Source of the DNA: Epiperipatus broadwayi
Lineage: Eukaryota > Onychophora > Udeonychophora > Euonychophora > Peripatidae
DNA length: 64,000 bases
Assembly: GCA_028023455.1 (NCBI GenBank)
Contig: JAQFVV010006507.1
Location: forward strand, 620,001-684,000
Reading direction: 5' to 3'
The translations under genes and the position numbers were made by a program. This document shows, piece by piece, positions 1 to 12,352 of the stretch. Within the stretch, counting starts at the first letter, position 1. Each line of letters opens with the position of its first letter. The notes beneath the pieces are model-generated. The model searched no databases and was not told where the DNA came from. It was given only the letters and a program-made list of their open reading frames with translations.

Positions 1-1954
1 GTTATTGTTATATTTACTTGTTTTGAATTATAAATCTGTTATCCCATGTGAGTATTGGATGTTTTCCAGCTTATGCTATAGCCTAGTGTTTGATGGTTTA
101 TGATAAAAGGAAGAATAAAAGGAAAGTATAGTGTCTTATAAAACAGCTGTATTATAGTTGATAAATAAAGATTGATTGATCTTCACTTCCAACCGTATTA
201 TGATTATATTGAAATATCATAAGCAAACCGATTAGATTTATTAACATTATTTATTTATTGTCTTTGACACACAGCATAATACAGATTCATGCACAGATTG
301 TTAATTTTAATATAAAAAAATTCATTATTAATGTAGAATTTTACTTATCATTGTAAAAACATTTGTAGTAATCATTTAAGCTTCATCTCATTGATTTTTA
401 TCATTAAATCATAATTTGCATAAATAATTAAGCAAAGATAGGACATTAGTTAATGAATACCAAGATTTACTTTATTTTGGCAAAGCAGAACCTAATTATT
501 CAATAGGATACTTTACTTTAAAACTACAAAGAAAAATACATTTAATTAATAGAAGTATTTATTTTCTTTGGTAAGATAGTTTAATATTATTCCAAGTTTA
601 AATCCCCTTATTTTAATTTTATTCAAGATATTTGTAAAGTAATAATATAAAATCTTAATTTGTTTAATAATTAGAATATTAATCTATGTTGTTGTTATAA
701 ACTTTTAGTTAGTAAATGAGTGATATTCAGCAAAGAAAAAGTTGAATAAAAGGTATTTTAGTAATTAGTTACTAAAAATGTAAGGTCATATTTATTTTGT
801 TTTACTTCTGTATAAGTTTATCAGAAATCATTGATAGTTAAAGAGCCATTTCTTTATAACAAATAATAGGGACTTATTTAATTCATTTAATATTTCAAAT
901 AAAATGTTTACCAATCTATCAAATGTTCTGAGGAATGAAGTATAGTAGATGTATAAAGTTAATGAATCATGTTGTGTTATATCTTCTTGTATAATCTGTA
1001 CTCAATGATATTAATTCTCTTTTGGATTTGTGTCCATACCAATAAAAAAGATAAATGTTGATTTAACTATTTTTTTTAGTTGATTAATAAATATTTTGTT
1101 ATCTAAATTTGTATTTGGAATTTCTTCTTTAACATTCATTCGTGTTTTACACTTCCACACATGCTTATACATTTATTTTATTTAATGTAACATAATTGTA
1201 TTTTATTTAATTATAATAAATCTCTAGATATGATGACGTTGATTTCCTTGATTCAAACACTATATGAGATGCCAATTACCTACTGATCATTTTTAAAAGG
1301 GTTTTGTTATTTAATTTTGTTTAGATGATGAATTGAAATCAAAATGTGCCCGATTTCTTTCATTATCTAACTGCAAGTATCTAATTAGGGTATTGTTTGG
1401 TTTATAATATTATTTTTATAGTGTTAAATAATAATTTGAAGTATAGAAATGTTAGATCAAGCCATACCATAAGTTAATTCCCTGAGATCTTCAATATATC
1501 ATTTAGATTAAATAATAAATTCATTTAGCCAGATTAGATTAGTGAGTAATTAAAATTTAGTAGTGATAAGTTTAGTTTGAGTTTAAATCTAGTGAGTTAT
1601 ACATTATAATTTCTGAAATATTATTTTTTATTTTATTTTAGTTATTAGTTTAATTGTATAATATGGTAGAGGTTGTTCAGTGTATATGGATGATGGGAGG
1701 AGGTGAAATATAGAGTATTATTAGTTAATTTTAGCTGGTAGAATTTACCAATTTAATTTTGTCTAGCATAGAACTTAATAGATGTTTATTCCTATTAGTA
1801 ATAATATTTTCTCCCACATCTAGTGTACATTGTACACCTCATACACCTCTGTATCCCTCAACTGAGTTAGTTTAGGTGAAAGCTTTAATTAAGAGCCTCA
1901 TGAATAGATTTAGGTAAAGTTAAATAAATATTTTATTCTATGATCCATAGAATT
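1..1954. other. AT-rich non-coding stretch
   Basis: No ORF of useful length, RNA gene or recognisable repeat domain is visible. The composition is very AT-rich with many short A/T homopolymers. Confidence 0.6.
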
Positions 1955-2016
1955 GGCGCCCCCGGGTAATTGTTAGTGTTGGTGATAGGTGTGAGGGGTT
2001 ACAATATATATATATA
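1955..2016. mobile_element. possible LTR 3' terminus abutting a TA tract
   Basis: A locally GC-richer segment beginning GGCGCCCCCGGG ends in GGTTACA followed at once by a TA tract (about 2004-2016). The same arrangement, an end in TTACA against (AT)n, closes the better-supported LTRs at 9103 and 32834. No matching TGTAAC start is seen upstream, so the element may begin outside the window or be truncated. This is inference from the junction only. Confidence 0.25.
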
Positions 2017-2861
2017 AGGTGATGGAGGATTGCATATATTTATATAATTAACATGCATATTCTTATTTAATGGTGGTTAGGATGATGCAATCTGCTTGGA
2101 AGTTTCTAGAAACATTCCAAATATTTAACTAAAATTCATTAGTTTTACTAAAATTATTAATCTTATAAAAATCAAGCTAGCTTCCATTAATGAAAATGTA
2201 TCATTTTGTAAAATCTATTTCTAAGCTAGAAATAGATTTGGAACAATCATTTAGAAATGTATCAGTTTGATTGCATTGTTTTGTACTATCATAGGAACAA
2301 AAGGTGAATTCCTCATCTAAAACCTTCTATTACAGCATTATTCTTAGCTTCAGGTAACGAAGCAGGAAAGCATTCCTTAGATAATCAGGATTCATATAAA
2401 TAGAGCCCAATTTTAGTCAAGTAAAAAGATTACCTAAAATTGTGAGGCTTTGGCCAAATGAATCCACATCACTCAAAATTTTAATATAAGAACTGCTGAA
2501 TAGTAGGGAAAATGCACCTTTTCCCAACTGTTCTGAAACCATCTCCTGCCAGTATGCTGCTCCATAGCTAAACATTCATAAACTGTTATGCTATGCCTTA
2601 AAGACTGATCTGGTAATCTGCTATCTGATTTGAAATACGATCAGAAGGATATTAATGCGAGAAATGAGACACGGTAAAATATGAACTTCCCAACTTGTCA
2701 GAAACCATCAAAAATGAAGGTAAACCATTGAAATGCCACCCTTAAAGATTCTTTAATTTTCTCTTCAGTAATTCTTAAATATTTAAAAATTTTATATTTA
2801 ACATCTTATAAATTCATCTTTAAATAATATGTAATCTTTTAATGTAAGTGATTCTCTATAT

Positions 2862-3398
2862 CAGTGGTCTTCAACCTTTTCACACCTGCGGACTGGTAAA
2901 AATAAAGATAAGGTTCCATGGACCAGCAAAAATAAGGATAAGATTTTACAGACCGGCCGAAGTCTATAGATAAATTTTCTTAAAGATAAGCATAATTATT
3001 ATAACTGATCAAAATAACAATGTTAAATATATAAGATAAAGTTTTTTATATATATATGGAGTTTATATAATAAAAAACTTTTTTTAAATTTTTTTAGAAA
3101 AGTAATAAAAAATTTAATTCTACCCCCCCCCCCCCATAAACATCTGTGATAACTAGAAAAACAAATTAATTTATGAATGATTCATTAGATTTTGTTTTCG
3201 TTCTGTTTTCTTTTTTTTTAATTGGGTAATGAGATGAAAAAATAAATAAAAATTGGGTATATTAATTAAAAGTTTAAACTCTTATTGTTTATTATTACAA
3301 ACTTTTTACTGCCTGTCTAGCATGCAGACCTGCAGAAAAGTTCCGCGGCCCGTGCGCAGTCCGGTGCTGGTCCGCAGACCAAAGTTTGAAGTACACTG
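2862..3398. mobile_element. hAT-family MITE (non-autonomous DNA transposon)
   Basis: A 537-bp element with hAT-type terminal inverted repeats: it starts CAGTGGTCTTCAACCTTT and ends AAAGTTTGAAGTACACTG. It is flanked by a perfect 8-bp target duplication CTCTATAT (2854-2861 and 3399-3406), the length diagnostic of hAT transposition. GC-rich patches near both ends contain GCGGACTGG-like and CCGCAGACC-like motifs, while the middle is AT-rich with a C-run (about 3123-3136). It has no coding capacity; a 61-codon ORF inside it is incidental. Mobility would have needed a hAT transposase from elsewhere. The hAT copies at 50-57 kb have CAGGG ends instead, so they are probably not its source. Confidence 0.9.
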
Positions 3399-3406
3399 CT
3401 CTATAT

Positions 3407-4440
3407 CTCTTTATAAATACTTTATATTAGCCTTATAATTTAATTTAAATTTAATTTGATGCAGCAACTATTTTATTAATATGTTATGTCTAACATATAT
3501 AGTTCAAATGGAATATGATATGCCAATAACTCCCACACCACAAGTATAATTACTTTAGCTTAGCTCCTTGCTATTAACAGAGAGCGCTAATTCATTAATT
3601 ATGTTTACTTTAAAACCTATGGATGCTTGCTACATTGGGACAAAATTTGAAATCTGTTTTTTTTTATTCATTATACATTTTTGCATAAATAACAGAGGGG
3701 GGAAATAAAGTTCCACCTTCGATTAGTTTATAAATTATACAAATCTTATTCTATTTATAACTATTCACTAGCACAATATTAATTCTAAAACAAATATACT
3801 AATTATATGTATATTTTTTTATGTTTCTTGATCCTTGCCCATTCAAACATATTGAAACAGATATACTGTTCCTCGTATATATATTCAAAAGATCCCCCCC
3901 CCCCCATTTAAAAATGACTAGCATGATTTGATCAAATTGGGAATGAAATAAAGCAAAAAGTTTATAGTTTCAAAATTAAGAGGTAAATAAAAGCTGTGAT
4001 TTGTTAAAAAGATTATATTTTTAATTTTTTGATCGATGGTTTTGAATAAAGTGTTATATCATTTTGCTTTCTTATCTCTCACACTAAAAAATTAGATTAT
4101 CCAATCATTAAGAAGAAAAGAAAAAACGTTTGGGCTAAAATGAGGCAGTATGCAAATCAGACACAGTGGAAAAGAAAGCTGTTCTATCAATTCAGAGAGA
4201 GGTAGATCAAATTGGATTTTTTTTAAGTGTATTACTCAATTCTGACTTTCGTCTCCTTAAAATATAGCTTTTACAAACACTTAAAAATGGAAAAAGAAAG
4301 CGTTATTAAGGGAATTGTAATGATAAAAGAGTAAACTAACAGCTTCAGCTCTCCATACCAAGCCATGATTTTACAAGATAATGCTATCTAGATTAAACAA
4401 CCCGCCCTCTTTTTGAATAAATCAGACTTGTCAACTGGAA
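3407..4440. other. AT-rich non-coding stretch
   Basis: No gene or known element is seen. The only oddity is a run of about 13 C at 3894-3905 in otherwise A/T-dominated sequence. Confidence 0.6.
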
Positions 4441-4450
4441 GGTAATTATT

Positions 4451-4597
4451 TTATAAAAATATTTGAACATCTTTATTATAAATTATAAATTGAAATTATG
4501 AAATAGCTGCACAAAAATTATCTTATAAAAATATTTGAACATCTTTATTATAAATTGAAATTATGAAGTAACTGCATAAAAATACGTTTGTTACTGG
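4451..4597. repeat. two-copy tandem repeat, about 72 bp
   Basis: The segment starting TTATAAAAATATTTGAACAT recurs at about 4451 and 4523. The copies differ by a short internal deletion. It leads directly into the 155-bp repeat array and may be part of the same locally amplified region. Confidence 0.7.
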
Positions 4598-4653
4598 AAA
4601 TTTATAAATGAGAATTATGAATAATGTAGCTGCATGAAAATAGAAAATTATAA

Positions 4654-5119
4654 ATGAAACTTATGCACATTTACACTGACTGGATTATGAATAATCCACA
4701 AACTCAGAATTGTTCACATTATTTGTTTTGATAATTATAAATAAAATAATAAAAGACTATATGAATTATAAATGCTTGCCTGCAGATCGGTATTATGTAA
4801 AGAAAGTAATGAAACTTATGCACATTTACACTGACTGGATTATGAATAATCCACAAACTCAGAATTGTTCACATTATTTGTTTTGATAATTATAAATAAA
4901 ATAATAAAAGACTATATGAATTATAAATGCTTGCCTACAGATCGGTATTATGTAAAGAAAGTAATGAAACTTATGCAGATTTACACTGACTGGATTATGA
5001 ATAATCCACAAACTCAGAATTGTTCACATTATTTGATGGATTATAAATGCTTGCCTGCATATTGGTATTATGTGGAGAAAGTAATGAAACTTATGCACAT
5101 AGATGCGCATTTACACTGA
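4654..5119. repeat. minisatellite of 155-bp units
   Basis: The phrase ATGAAACTTATGCA recurs at 4654, 4809, 4964 and 5084, giving periods of 155, 155 and 120 bp; the last unit has an internal deletion. Each unit carries ACACTGACTGGATTATGAAT and a TATAAATGCTTGCCTGC-like phrase. An 84-codon ORF over the array exists only because the repeats keep phase, and nothing suggests it is translated. Confidence 0.85.
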
Positions 5120-5250
5120 CTGAACTATGGATAGTCCACAAACCAAGGATTGTTTACATAATGTACTATAAAATATTACAAAAACTTTTTTTACTTTTTT
5201 TTAAATAAAAATTAAAAATTTCCATGGAAGAGAAATATTTTTTAAAATTA

Positions 5251-5450
5251 TTGCAAATGAACTATTGATCAACAAACTGCTTCTAACTTTTTCATAAATG
5301 AAATTAAAATGAGTCATCACATGGATAGGAATGAACTTTGTTAAAATGTATTGCAAATGAACTATTGATCAACAAACTGCTTCTAACTTTTTCATAAATG
5401 AAATTAAAATGAGTCATCACATGGATAGCAATGAACTTTATTAGAACTTG
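5251..5450. repeat. two tandem copies of a 100-bp unit
   Basis: The sequence starting TTGCAAATGAACTATTGATC repeats at 5251 and 5351 with only a few substitutions, so the duplication is recent. Confidence 0.85.
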
Positions 5451-5469
5451 CAAATTAATTGTTATTTAA

Positions 5470-5848
5470 TAAAATTATTGTTACTAAAAATTAAATTTGG
5501 TTATCCAGTTGTCCAATTCTGTTTTGTTTTATTGCATCACTCATCAGTTATAGCACTTGTTCATGAGAATCTCATGCCTTCTGAGCTACGTCTGGCATAA
5601 CTAGACCTAGGCAAGTCAGGTTGTAGTGAGACGGAACTCTAATGGCACTGTTTGGAAAACCAAACAGAAATGTTTAGATGCTTCCAGTCTCTATGGTACT
5701 ACATCCTCTGATGTGCAGGAAATATTGTTGTAGGGGGCGTTAACATCTGCATTGGGGAATGCCAATTGATAGTTCCTTCCTGCAGCATGCTCATCAGAAA
5801 ATTGTTACAACTGATGTAATAAAAGGGTTGTATGGGGGTCCGGTTACA
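5470..5848 (+). mobile_element. possible LTR fragment ending at a TA tract
   Basis: A less AT-rich block of about 380 bp ends GTCCGGTTACA and then enters a TA tract (5849-5866). It contains no ORF or tRNA-like boxes. The end resembles those of the LTRs at 7105-9103 and 29432-32834, but no matching TGTAACC start is present upstream. A degraded solo LTR is one reading; an unrelated repeat is equally possible. Confidence 0.3.
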
Positions 5849-5868
5849 ATATATATATATATATACAC

Positions 5869-7090
5869 ACTTTATTAATTAGAGCACACCTTAGGCTGTG
5901 AAATGTATCTATATTAAACATATGTGGAGTTTCTATAGCAGAATAAAATGATAGAGGGGTAGAGCTTTGGTTTATGTTAAGTTTAAATATAATTCTATGA
6001 TAATGCCTTTTTATATACATCTAGTAATCCAATCCTATCATCACATTTGATATTATTGTCATAGGTAATAAGCTTAATTATATATATCTTGACTACTTAT
6101 TAGTCTATCCCAAGCATTGCTAACATAGGTTTTTATTCTTTATAATCAAGCTTTATCATAAGATGTGCATCGGAAAGTTTTGCCATCTCATCTTTGTTTT
6201 AGGTCATATTCAGGGTGAGGGATTACTCTGGATCATATACTCACACAATGAAAGTTCTGCATAAGCTAATTCTGGAAAAGTTCAGCCCATAGCAACTCTG
6301 TCCAAGATCCACACCTCCTCAAAGCTGATTCCATTAAAATGTGGATGAGGCAAGTCAGCATATTCTTACTTCAAATGATAAAACATTCTACTTCCAAACA
6401 ACAGATCCCAAATCTTACTTGGCCTTTAGATTAGCACCATGATGTGTAATTGTATTATATTCCTCTTTTAAAATCTTAAACCTATAAATATCTATAGATA
6501 TGATATAGTGATCTAGCTAAATGAGTTCATAGATTAATTAATTTTCATTTTGATCTGTCACTTAATGACTCAAGATATAGTTATTTACAGAAATGCCCCC
6601 ACATACATTACTCATTCAAATAAAATAAATAAATATCACATATATTTTACATATACAGTAAACTGATGATAAATTGGTCAGTTATTCAACTGACAATTAT
6701 GTATATCATTCTGAAATCAGTCAAGGTTGCACTTCTCTCTTGTAATTTGCGCAAATTATTATAATTGTATGCTACATAATCACACTAGATCAATTATTGA
6801 AATATCATAAAATTGCATCAAAAGTAATAATGTATAAACTTGTATGTAAATACTCATGTGGATGTCTAAAATAAGTACAAAGTGACCTACTTGTAATATG
6901 AGACTAATTACCTAATATAATTCAATGTATAATGTTCTAATTTTCTATTTATATTTATGATTAAATATAATATAAAACAAAGCATATCTGATCATTACAA
7001 TTTCATTAATTAATTGATTTAGTTAATTTTATGATATGGCTATTAAATTCTTAATATCATGATGTGGAAAGTTATAATATCTTGGTAATT
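5869..7090. other. AT-rich non-coding stretch
   Basis: No gene, RNA or recognisable repeat is seen in this interval. Confidence 0.6.
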
Positions 7091-7104
7091 ATATATATAT
7101 ATAT

Positions 7105-9103
7105 TGTAATGATCCGGAGAAGTTAAGCTTACCGTGATCTGTACTACAGGGCGCCATCTAGGCATTTGAACCTAGAAAAATTTATAAAGTAGGCAGATAC
7201 GTAAGTCAAAAAAAAATTTTTTTTTTATACTTTGTTTCTGGTCATTAGCCCATGTCACTAGCTCAGTGGAATAGCAGAGATTTAATAATATAATCTAAGA
7301 GTATATATAAAAAAAGGAATAAAATAAGCCACTGCCAGTAATTAGCATACAAACATTTATTTACGCCCATATATATATAAGATTGAAAATTGTTTTAGTA
7401 TCAGTTTACATTTTAACATTTAACATTATTTTTTTAACTTTACTTTAGATTTTTAATTTACATTTTAATTTCTATTATATTATAAGTTTACATTTTAATT
7501 AAGTTCGCACGGATGGGATTATAAACGCTTGTTTTAATATGTTGCATATAGATCAGTTACATAGATTACACGGTTAAAAACATTCCAAAGTAAACATAAA
7601 CGATCAAAATATAAAATCATTGATACTAACAATTGCAGAGGGAAATTTATAAGTAACCCAATAGTATTCACCATAAGATACTTGCATTGTCACCAATGAC
7701 TTAAAAGACATCCGAATAAATACATTTTAGATACTCACCGTAAGGTATCATTATTTATGGAATGTCTATATATTTTGATCAAATATGAAAACCCAAAACA
7801 TACTTAACCGATAACCAATCCATGCAAGCGTCCATAAACAACTTAAATTTAATGCATTTTTATTTAGGGTCGAGTATGAATAGACTACATAGATTTGCGT
7901 TTGAAAATAAAATATTCTATCCCTATTTAACCTTAGGCTAAAATTCGCAGTCAAACTGGCATCAATCCATCTGATACATCGATGTATTCAATGTAATACA
8001 GAATACAGCAGCACCAAAAAGATTAAGAGAAGACATTGACTCTCATCAGATAGGAATATTACATCTATCTAATGAGAAGAACAATAAAAAAAAAACTCCA
8101 TAGAAAGGAACTGAATTCTCCGTCTTATAATTCCTTCCATAGGCACATGGGTGAGTGCGGCGTATATATAAACGATTCTGCCAGTAGCGAATCTCCGACT
8201 ACATCTACTAGCTACATCAATATATCCAATCCATTGACCCAATCTAACAATGACACAAATAACCTAAGATTACCCTCCCCTAATATAACTTTACAAATCT
8301 ATACAGCCATTCACGCCTGACTTAAGTTTAACATTTATATCATTTAACTTAACGGAAAACAGAAATCATAATAAAACTTAAAGAACAAAAAATAAATAAA
8401 TGGAAATGATTTTACAAAATAATTACATTAAATAAAATTATAACTAATTAATAAATAATGTTGGTCAGATAGGATAATATTGCAATCATTTAAATATGTA
8501 AAGTTTTAATTTAATCGCGTCTGTCAATCCCTCACCTCCAACTCCGTACTAATACATATAGTCACATCGTAATAATCAATTACCAATCACTAACTAATAA
8601 TTTCCAAACTTATCCTTTTATATTACTTTGAAAGATTGACTTAACATTACATCATCGATGTGATGATCCTTTTCATTGAGGTCCGATTTCCCAATGGATT
8701 TATTTAATTTGCTAAAAGTTTCTATTGTTTTTCTATCTGACCGATGTTTTTACATTTAAATGCCCAAGGCTGGTTTACATTTGACTAATTAAATTTATCA
8801 TTTCCATTTCTGATTAATTAACCTGTTTTCCAAATCAAAGATATATTTAAAGATAAATTTAAAGATATAATTTTATCTCCAAATCTTTTTAAATTTTAGT
8901 TTTAAAATACTTTTTCTTTAATAAAGTTTTATTTTAATAATTTTTCATTATCTGTGAGATTTAATATATACGAGTTTAAGATGATATTTAATTTCAATTT
9001 TTAATTCTTAAAGAAAATTTTTAAATGCGAACTTTTTAATTTACTTTCATGTTTAATAAATAAAAAAACAACAACAATGTAACAAACGTCTGTGCTCATT
9101 ACA
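7105..9103. mobile_element. probable solo LTR, 2.0 kb, inserted in a TA tract
   Basis: The segment begins TGTAATGATC and ends GCTCATTACA: a perfect 8-bp (9 of 10) terminal inverted repeat of TG..CA type. It is embedded in (AT)n on both sides (7091-7104 and 9104-9116), so a 4-6 bp target duplication within ATATAT is compatible. There are no gag, pol, primer-binding-site or polypurine features inside, as expected for a solo LTR left by LTR-LTR recombination. Short ORFs (62 codons on minus, 82 codons at 8072-8320 on plus) match nothing recognisable. A TATAAAG lies near the left end (about 7182). The length is large for an LTR but comparable with the 2.7-kb LTRs at 32.9 kb. Confidence 0.6.
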
Positions 9104-9373
9104 ATATATATATATACCGTATATATAAATGCACTTGTCATGATTTTCCCTTAAGTGTCTTTGTTTTTTTCCACTGTGTGATGTTAGCCAGAAATAAATT
9201 AAATAATCTAGTATCATTAGAGTTTCTGCTCATAAGTAATTGAATCTGCAATCTGGACATACATAACAGAGCTCATGAGTGCTTTTGACATTATGTATCT
9301 TGTGCAAAATTGGACTTGAAGTACTTGCGCTCAGATTGTACATTGCATTTTGTGCTCATGCAAACCAAGCAAT

Positions 9374-9376
9374 ACA

Positions 9377-9407
<31 letters not shown>

Positions 9408-9412
9408 TTGTA
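9374..9412. repeat. TA microsatellite flanked by ACA and TGTACA
   Basis: A tract of about 30 bp of alternating AT lies between CAATACA and TGTACAATT. The two flanks look like an LTR end and an LTR start meeting across one TA tract, but neither partner end is found. Confidence 0.5.
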
Positions 9413-10745
9413 CAATTATAGATTGATACATCACACAATAAATTATTATTAAAAGTAGATTTTAGTCAGATAATTTCAAATTTTATAAATAATCATATTT
9501 TGGTTTGTAAAATTAAGGGAGTGGAGGGATACCTTTGTTGTCTGTGAATGAAACTTGAGGTAATTTGAATTGAATTGTTATCAATTATTTAAATCTTAAT
9601 TAAATTATATATTTCACATCATATAATTAAATAAAAAGAGTAAAATAAAATTACTACTATTTATTAATAGCAAGATTTTTTGATAATATTTGAATTTGAA
9701 ATTTGTAGTGTGGTTTAAATAAGATATCATTTATAAATAAGAATAAGTGTCATGGTTATCATGTGCTCATGTTTGTATGCATATTATGTAATACAGAATT
9801 ATTTATTTCCTGTAAAATGTTGATTTATTTTTTAAAAAAGCGAAATAATTTTTTTTTATTATTTAAGTAATAGAAAGATCATAAAATTAATTTAGGATAT
9901 ATTTTATAAAAGATACAATGTAAATTGGATAAAGTAGTTTTAATTGTGTTTATTAAAGTTTTTTTTTTATATTTTCTTAGTAAATATTTGTTTAATAATA
10001 TAGATTTAAAAACTGTTTAGAATGTTTTGTAAATAATAAAATATTTATTGCAAATTGATTTTGAGAACCAATTACTGAGTGATCTTGAAGTCAGGTATTT
10101 TAAAAATTAAGCAGACGATGTTTTAAAGAATTAACTAAAAAAATCAATGTAGGAAAAGAAACATTTTATCTTTTTCATAAAATTTCATTATAAATTATTA
10201 AAAATATTATTATTTTAATTTATAAGAAAAAAATAACTAATATTTTTTAATTGTTTAAAAATATTTATGAAATTTATTGAAAGATTACGGAGTACAAAAA
10301 AACTAGAGTTTCTACTAATGTTGCAAAGATATTCAATCCTGTTAGGAATACAATATTACCTATATTAATTAATCCGTTTTTTTTATAAAAATCTTTATTC
10401 TTTAACTAATTATATATATATATATGTGTGGTAATATTGAGGATTTTATAAGTATGTAATAATTTAAGGACATAACTAGTTCATTTAATTCTGTGTTTTA
10501 TTGTTTATAAAACTGTACTTTACATGCTTTACTAACATATAGAAGGAAGAATATTCCTTTTAGATTTAATAATTGAAACTTAGCATATAGTAAAAAAATA
10601 ACTTAGTAAATAATATGGATAGAAATAGTTATTAAAGGAGACCTAATGTGAATACTATAGAAAAAGAAGAATTTTTATTTATTTAATAGTTCAGATAAGT
10701 TGAAGTTCATTGTAATATTATTATAATTATATACACAACTTTTCA
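9413..10745. other. AT-rich non-coding stretch
   Basis: Only homopolymer-rich AT sequence and a short TA tract near 10412-10424 are visible. Confidence 0.6.
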
Positions 10746-10786
10746 CTTCTTCTTTTTCTTTTTAAATTATAGCTTCATGATAATAA

Positions 10787-11295
10787 TTAAATAAAATCAA
10801 CATTCTCCCTTTTTCTATCGAAATCTTGTTTATTCAAACTATACTTTTATTTTTCCTCCATAGCAATGTTTCATCTACATTCTATAGTCATTATCAAGTT
10901 TCCTTAAACAAATAAAATAAAATAAAAAAAAAACATAAAAATAATAACACAAATAAATAAAATATTAATACATCACAAAATATATAATATTCAAATAAAA
11001 CCACAATATTATTACATCTACAAATATAATATAATATAGTTAAGGGGAGGAGGTAAATAATTATATTTGTAGATGTAATAATATTGTGGCTTTATTTGAA
11101 TATATATATATATATGATGTATTAATATTTTATTTATTTGTATTATTATTTTTATGTTTTTTTTTATTTATTTAAGGAAACTTGATAATGACTACAGAAT
11201 GTAGTTGAAACATTGTTATGGAGGAAAAATAAAATTATAGCTTGAATAAACAAATTTTAAAAAGAACAAGAAGAAATGTTGATTTTATATATTTG
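10787..11295. repeat. foldback element, ~245-bp inverted arms around a short loop
   Basis: The left arm (about 10787-11036) and right arm (about 11060-11293) are inverted copies at roughly 90 percent identity around a ~24-bp GC-richer loop (GGGGAGGAGG). Both outer ends carry ATAAAATCAACATT or its complement. Each arm, read outward, contains CTTGATAATG, a short hairpin (GACTAYA-GAA-TGTAG) and YGAAACATTG. That phrase resembles the hairpin-plus-GAAAC motifs common at Penelope-like and some LINE termini. A partial duplication of the arm end lies just outside at about 10747-10779. No ORF is present. A transcript would fold into a long near-perfect hairpin. Confidence 0.8.
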
Positions 11296-11567
11296 TAATA
11301 TTATTTATTGTAACAACATAATGTTCATATCAGATTTATATAATAGCTGATATGATTTAATGAATAAATGATGTAAAATAAAATAATATATTTATGAAAA
11401 GTAAACAGAATGAAGAAATAACCATATAACTATTTTGTTTGACTTTCAATGTAAAATATCAAATATTTTGTAACAGGATATAAATTAGAACCCTGTCACA
11501 TGATAAAGAGACAAATATACTCAAATATACCTGAATATGGGTAGCACATATATCTTGTTTAAGGAGA
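11296..11567. other. non-coding spacer
   Basis: AT-rich sequence between the foldback and the hammerhead-bearing element; nothing recognisable. Confidence 0.55.
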
Positions 11568-11723
11568 AATAATAATTAAGCATCACATGATCACTATCAT
11601 ATACTAGCACATAATTGTTTATAAACAAAGCAAAACTCTCCATACAGTTTTGCCACCCTGTGCCAACCAGAGTGATCAGTGAATGCCAGAAGGCTTGTGC
11701 ATAAAATCCCTATCTAATGCCTA

Positions 11724-11790
11724 TTCATCCAATATCCCCAGACTAGTTTCTGGTTTGTGGCCATTGTCAGTGACAAGCTTTGGATCTGAG
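11724..11790 (-). ncRNA. hammerhead-like motif, decayed inverted copy
   Basis: Read on minus, the core is CTGACAA (canonical CTGANGA, with the invariant G at position 8 changed to A). Stem II is weakened (TGGC against ACCA), followed by GAAA and ACTAGTC. The inner stem I is eroded as well. It is probably inactive but clearly homologous to the two plus-strand copies. Confidence 0.65.
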
Positions 11791-12352
11791 AGCACTGCAC
11801 CTAGATCTTAGGATCTAATGCAACCATCCAGCACCCACCTTTTATCTCTACTTAACTACAAAACTATGAGAATAAAATTGAAAACAAAAATATTTTCAAT
11901 CTAAGCTCAATAGCTTTTATAGTCATATGGGTCTGAACTCAGTTCAGCACCTATACATTTTGGTGTCTTTGGCGTTTTAACACCATAGCCACTACTATCC
12001 TATTAGGCATTGATGACTCTGGTTGGCACAGGGTGGCAAAACTGTATGGAGAGTTTTGCTTTGTTTATAGACAATTATGTGCTAGTATAAGATAGTGATC
12101 ATGTGATTCTTAATGGTTTAACACCAATCCTGCCTAATAGGATAGTGGTGGCTATGGTTGTTAAAGAGCCAAAGACACCAAAATGTATGGGAGCTGAACT
12201 GAGTTCAGACCCATATGACTATATAAGCTATTGAGCTTAGATTGAAAATATTTTTGTGATTTCAATTTCGTTCTCATAGTTTTGTAGTTAAGTAGAGATA
12301 AAAGGTGGGTGCTGGAGGGTTGAATTAGATCCTAAGATCTAGGTGCAGTGCT

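Noticed and set aside
4654-5119. CRISPR-like array
   Set aside because: Units are 155 bp without distinct spacers, in an animal genome; a plain minisatellite.
5547-5820. CTGATGAG on minus near 5812 as a hammerhead core
   Set aside because: No GAAA at a suitable distance and no pairing flanks.
7091-7260. tRNA-derived SINE with a TA tail (B-box-like GGTTCAAATGCC on minus at about 7162-7173)
   Set aside because: The TA tract is better explained as the target of an LTR whose two ends match as inverted repeats (7105 and 9103). No convincing A box is at the right distance.
8072-8320. 82-codon ORF rich in Ser, Asn and Thr
   Set aside because: Lies inside the probable solo LTR; no motif, no splice or promoter support.
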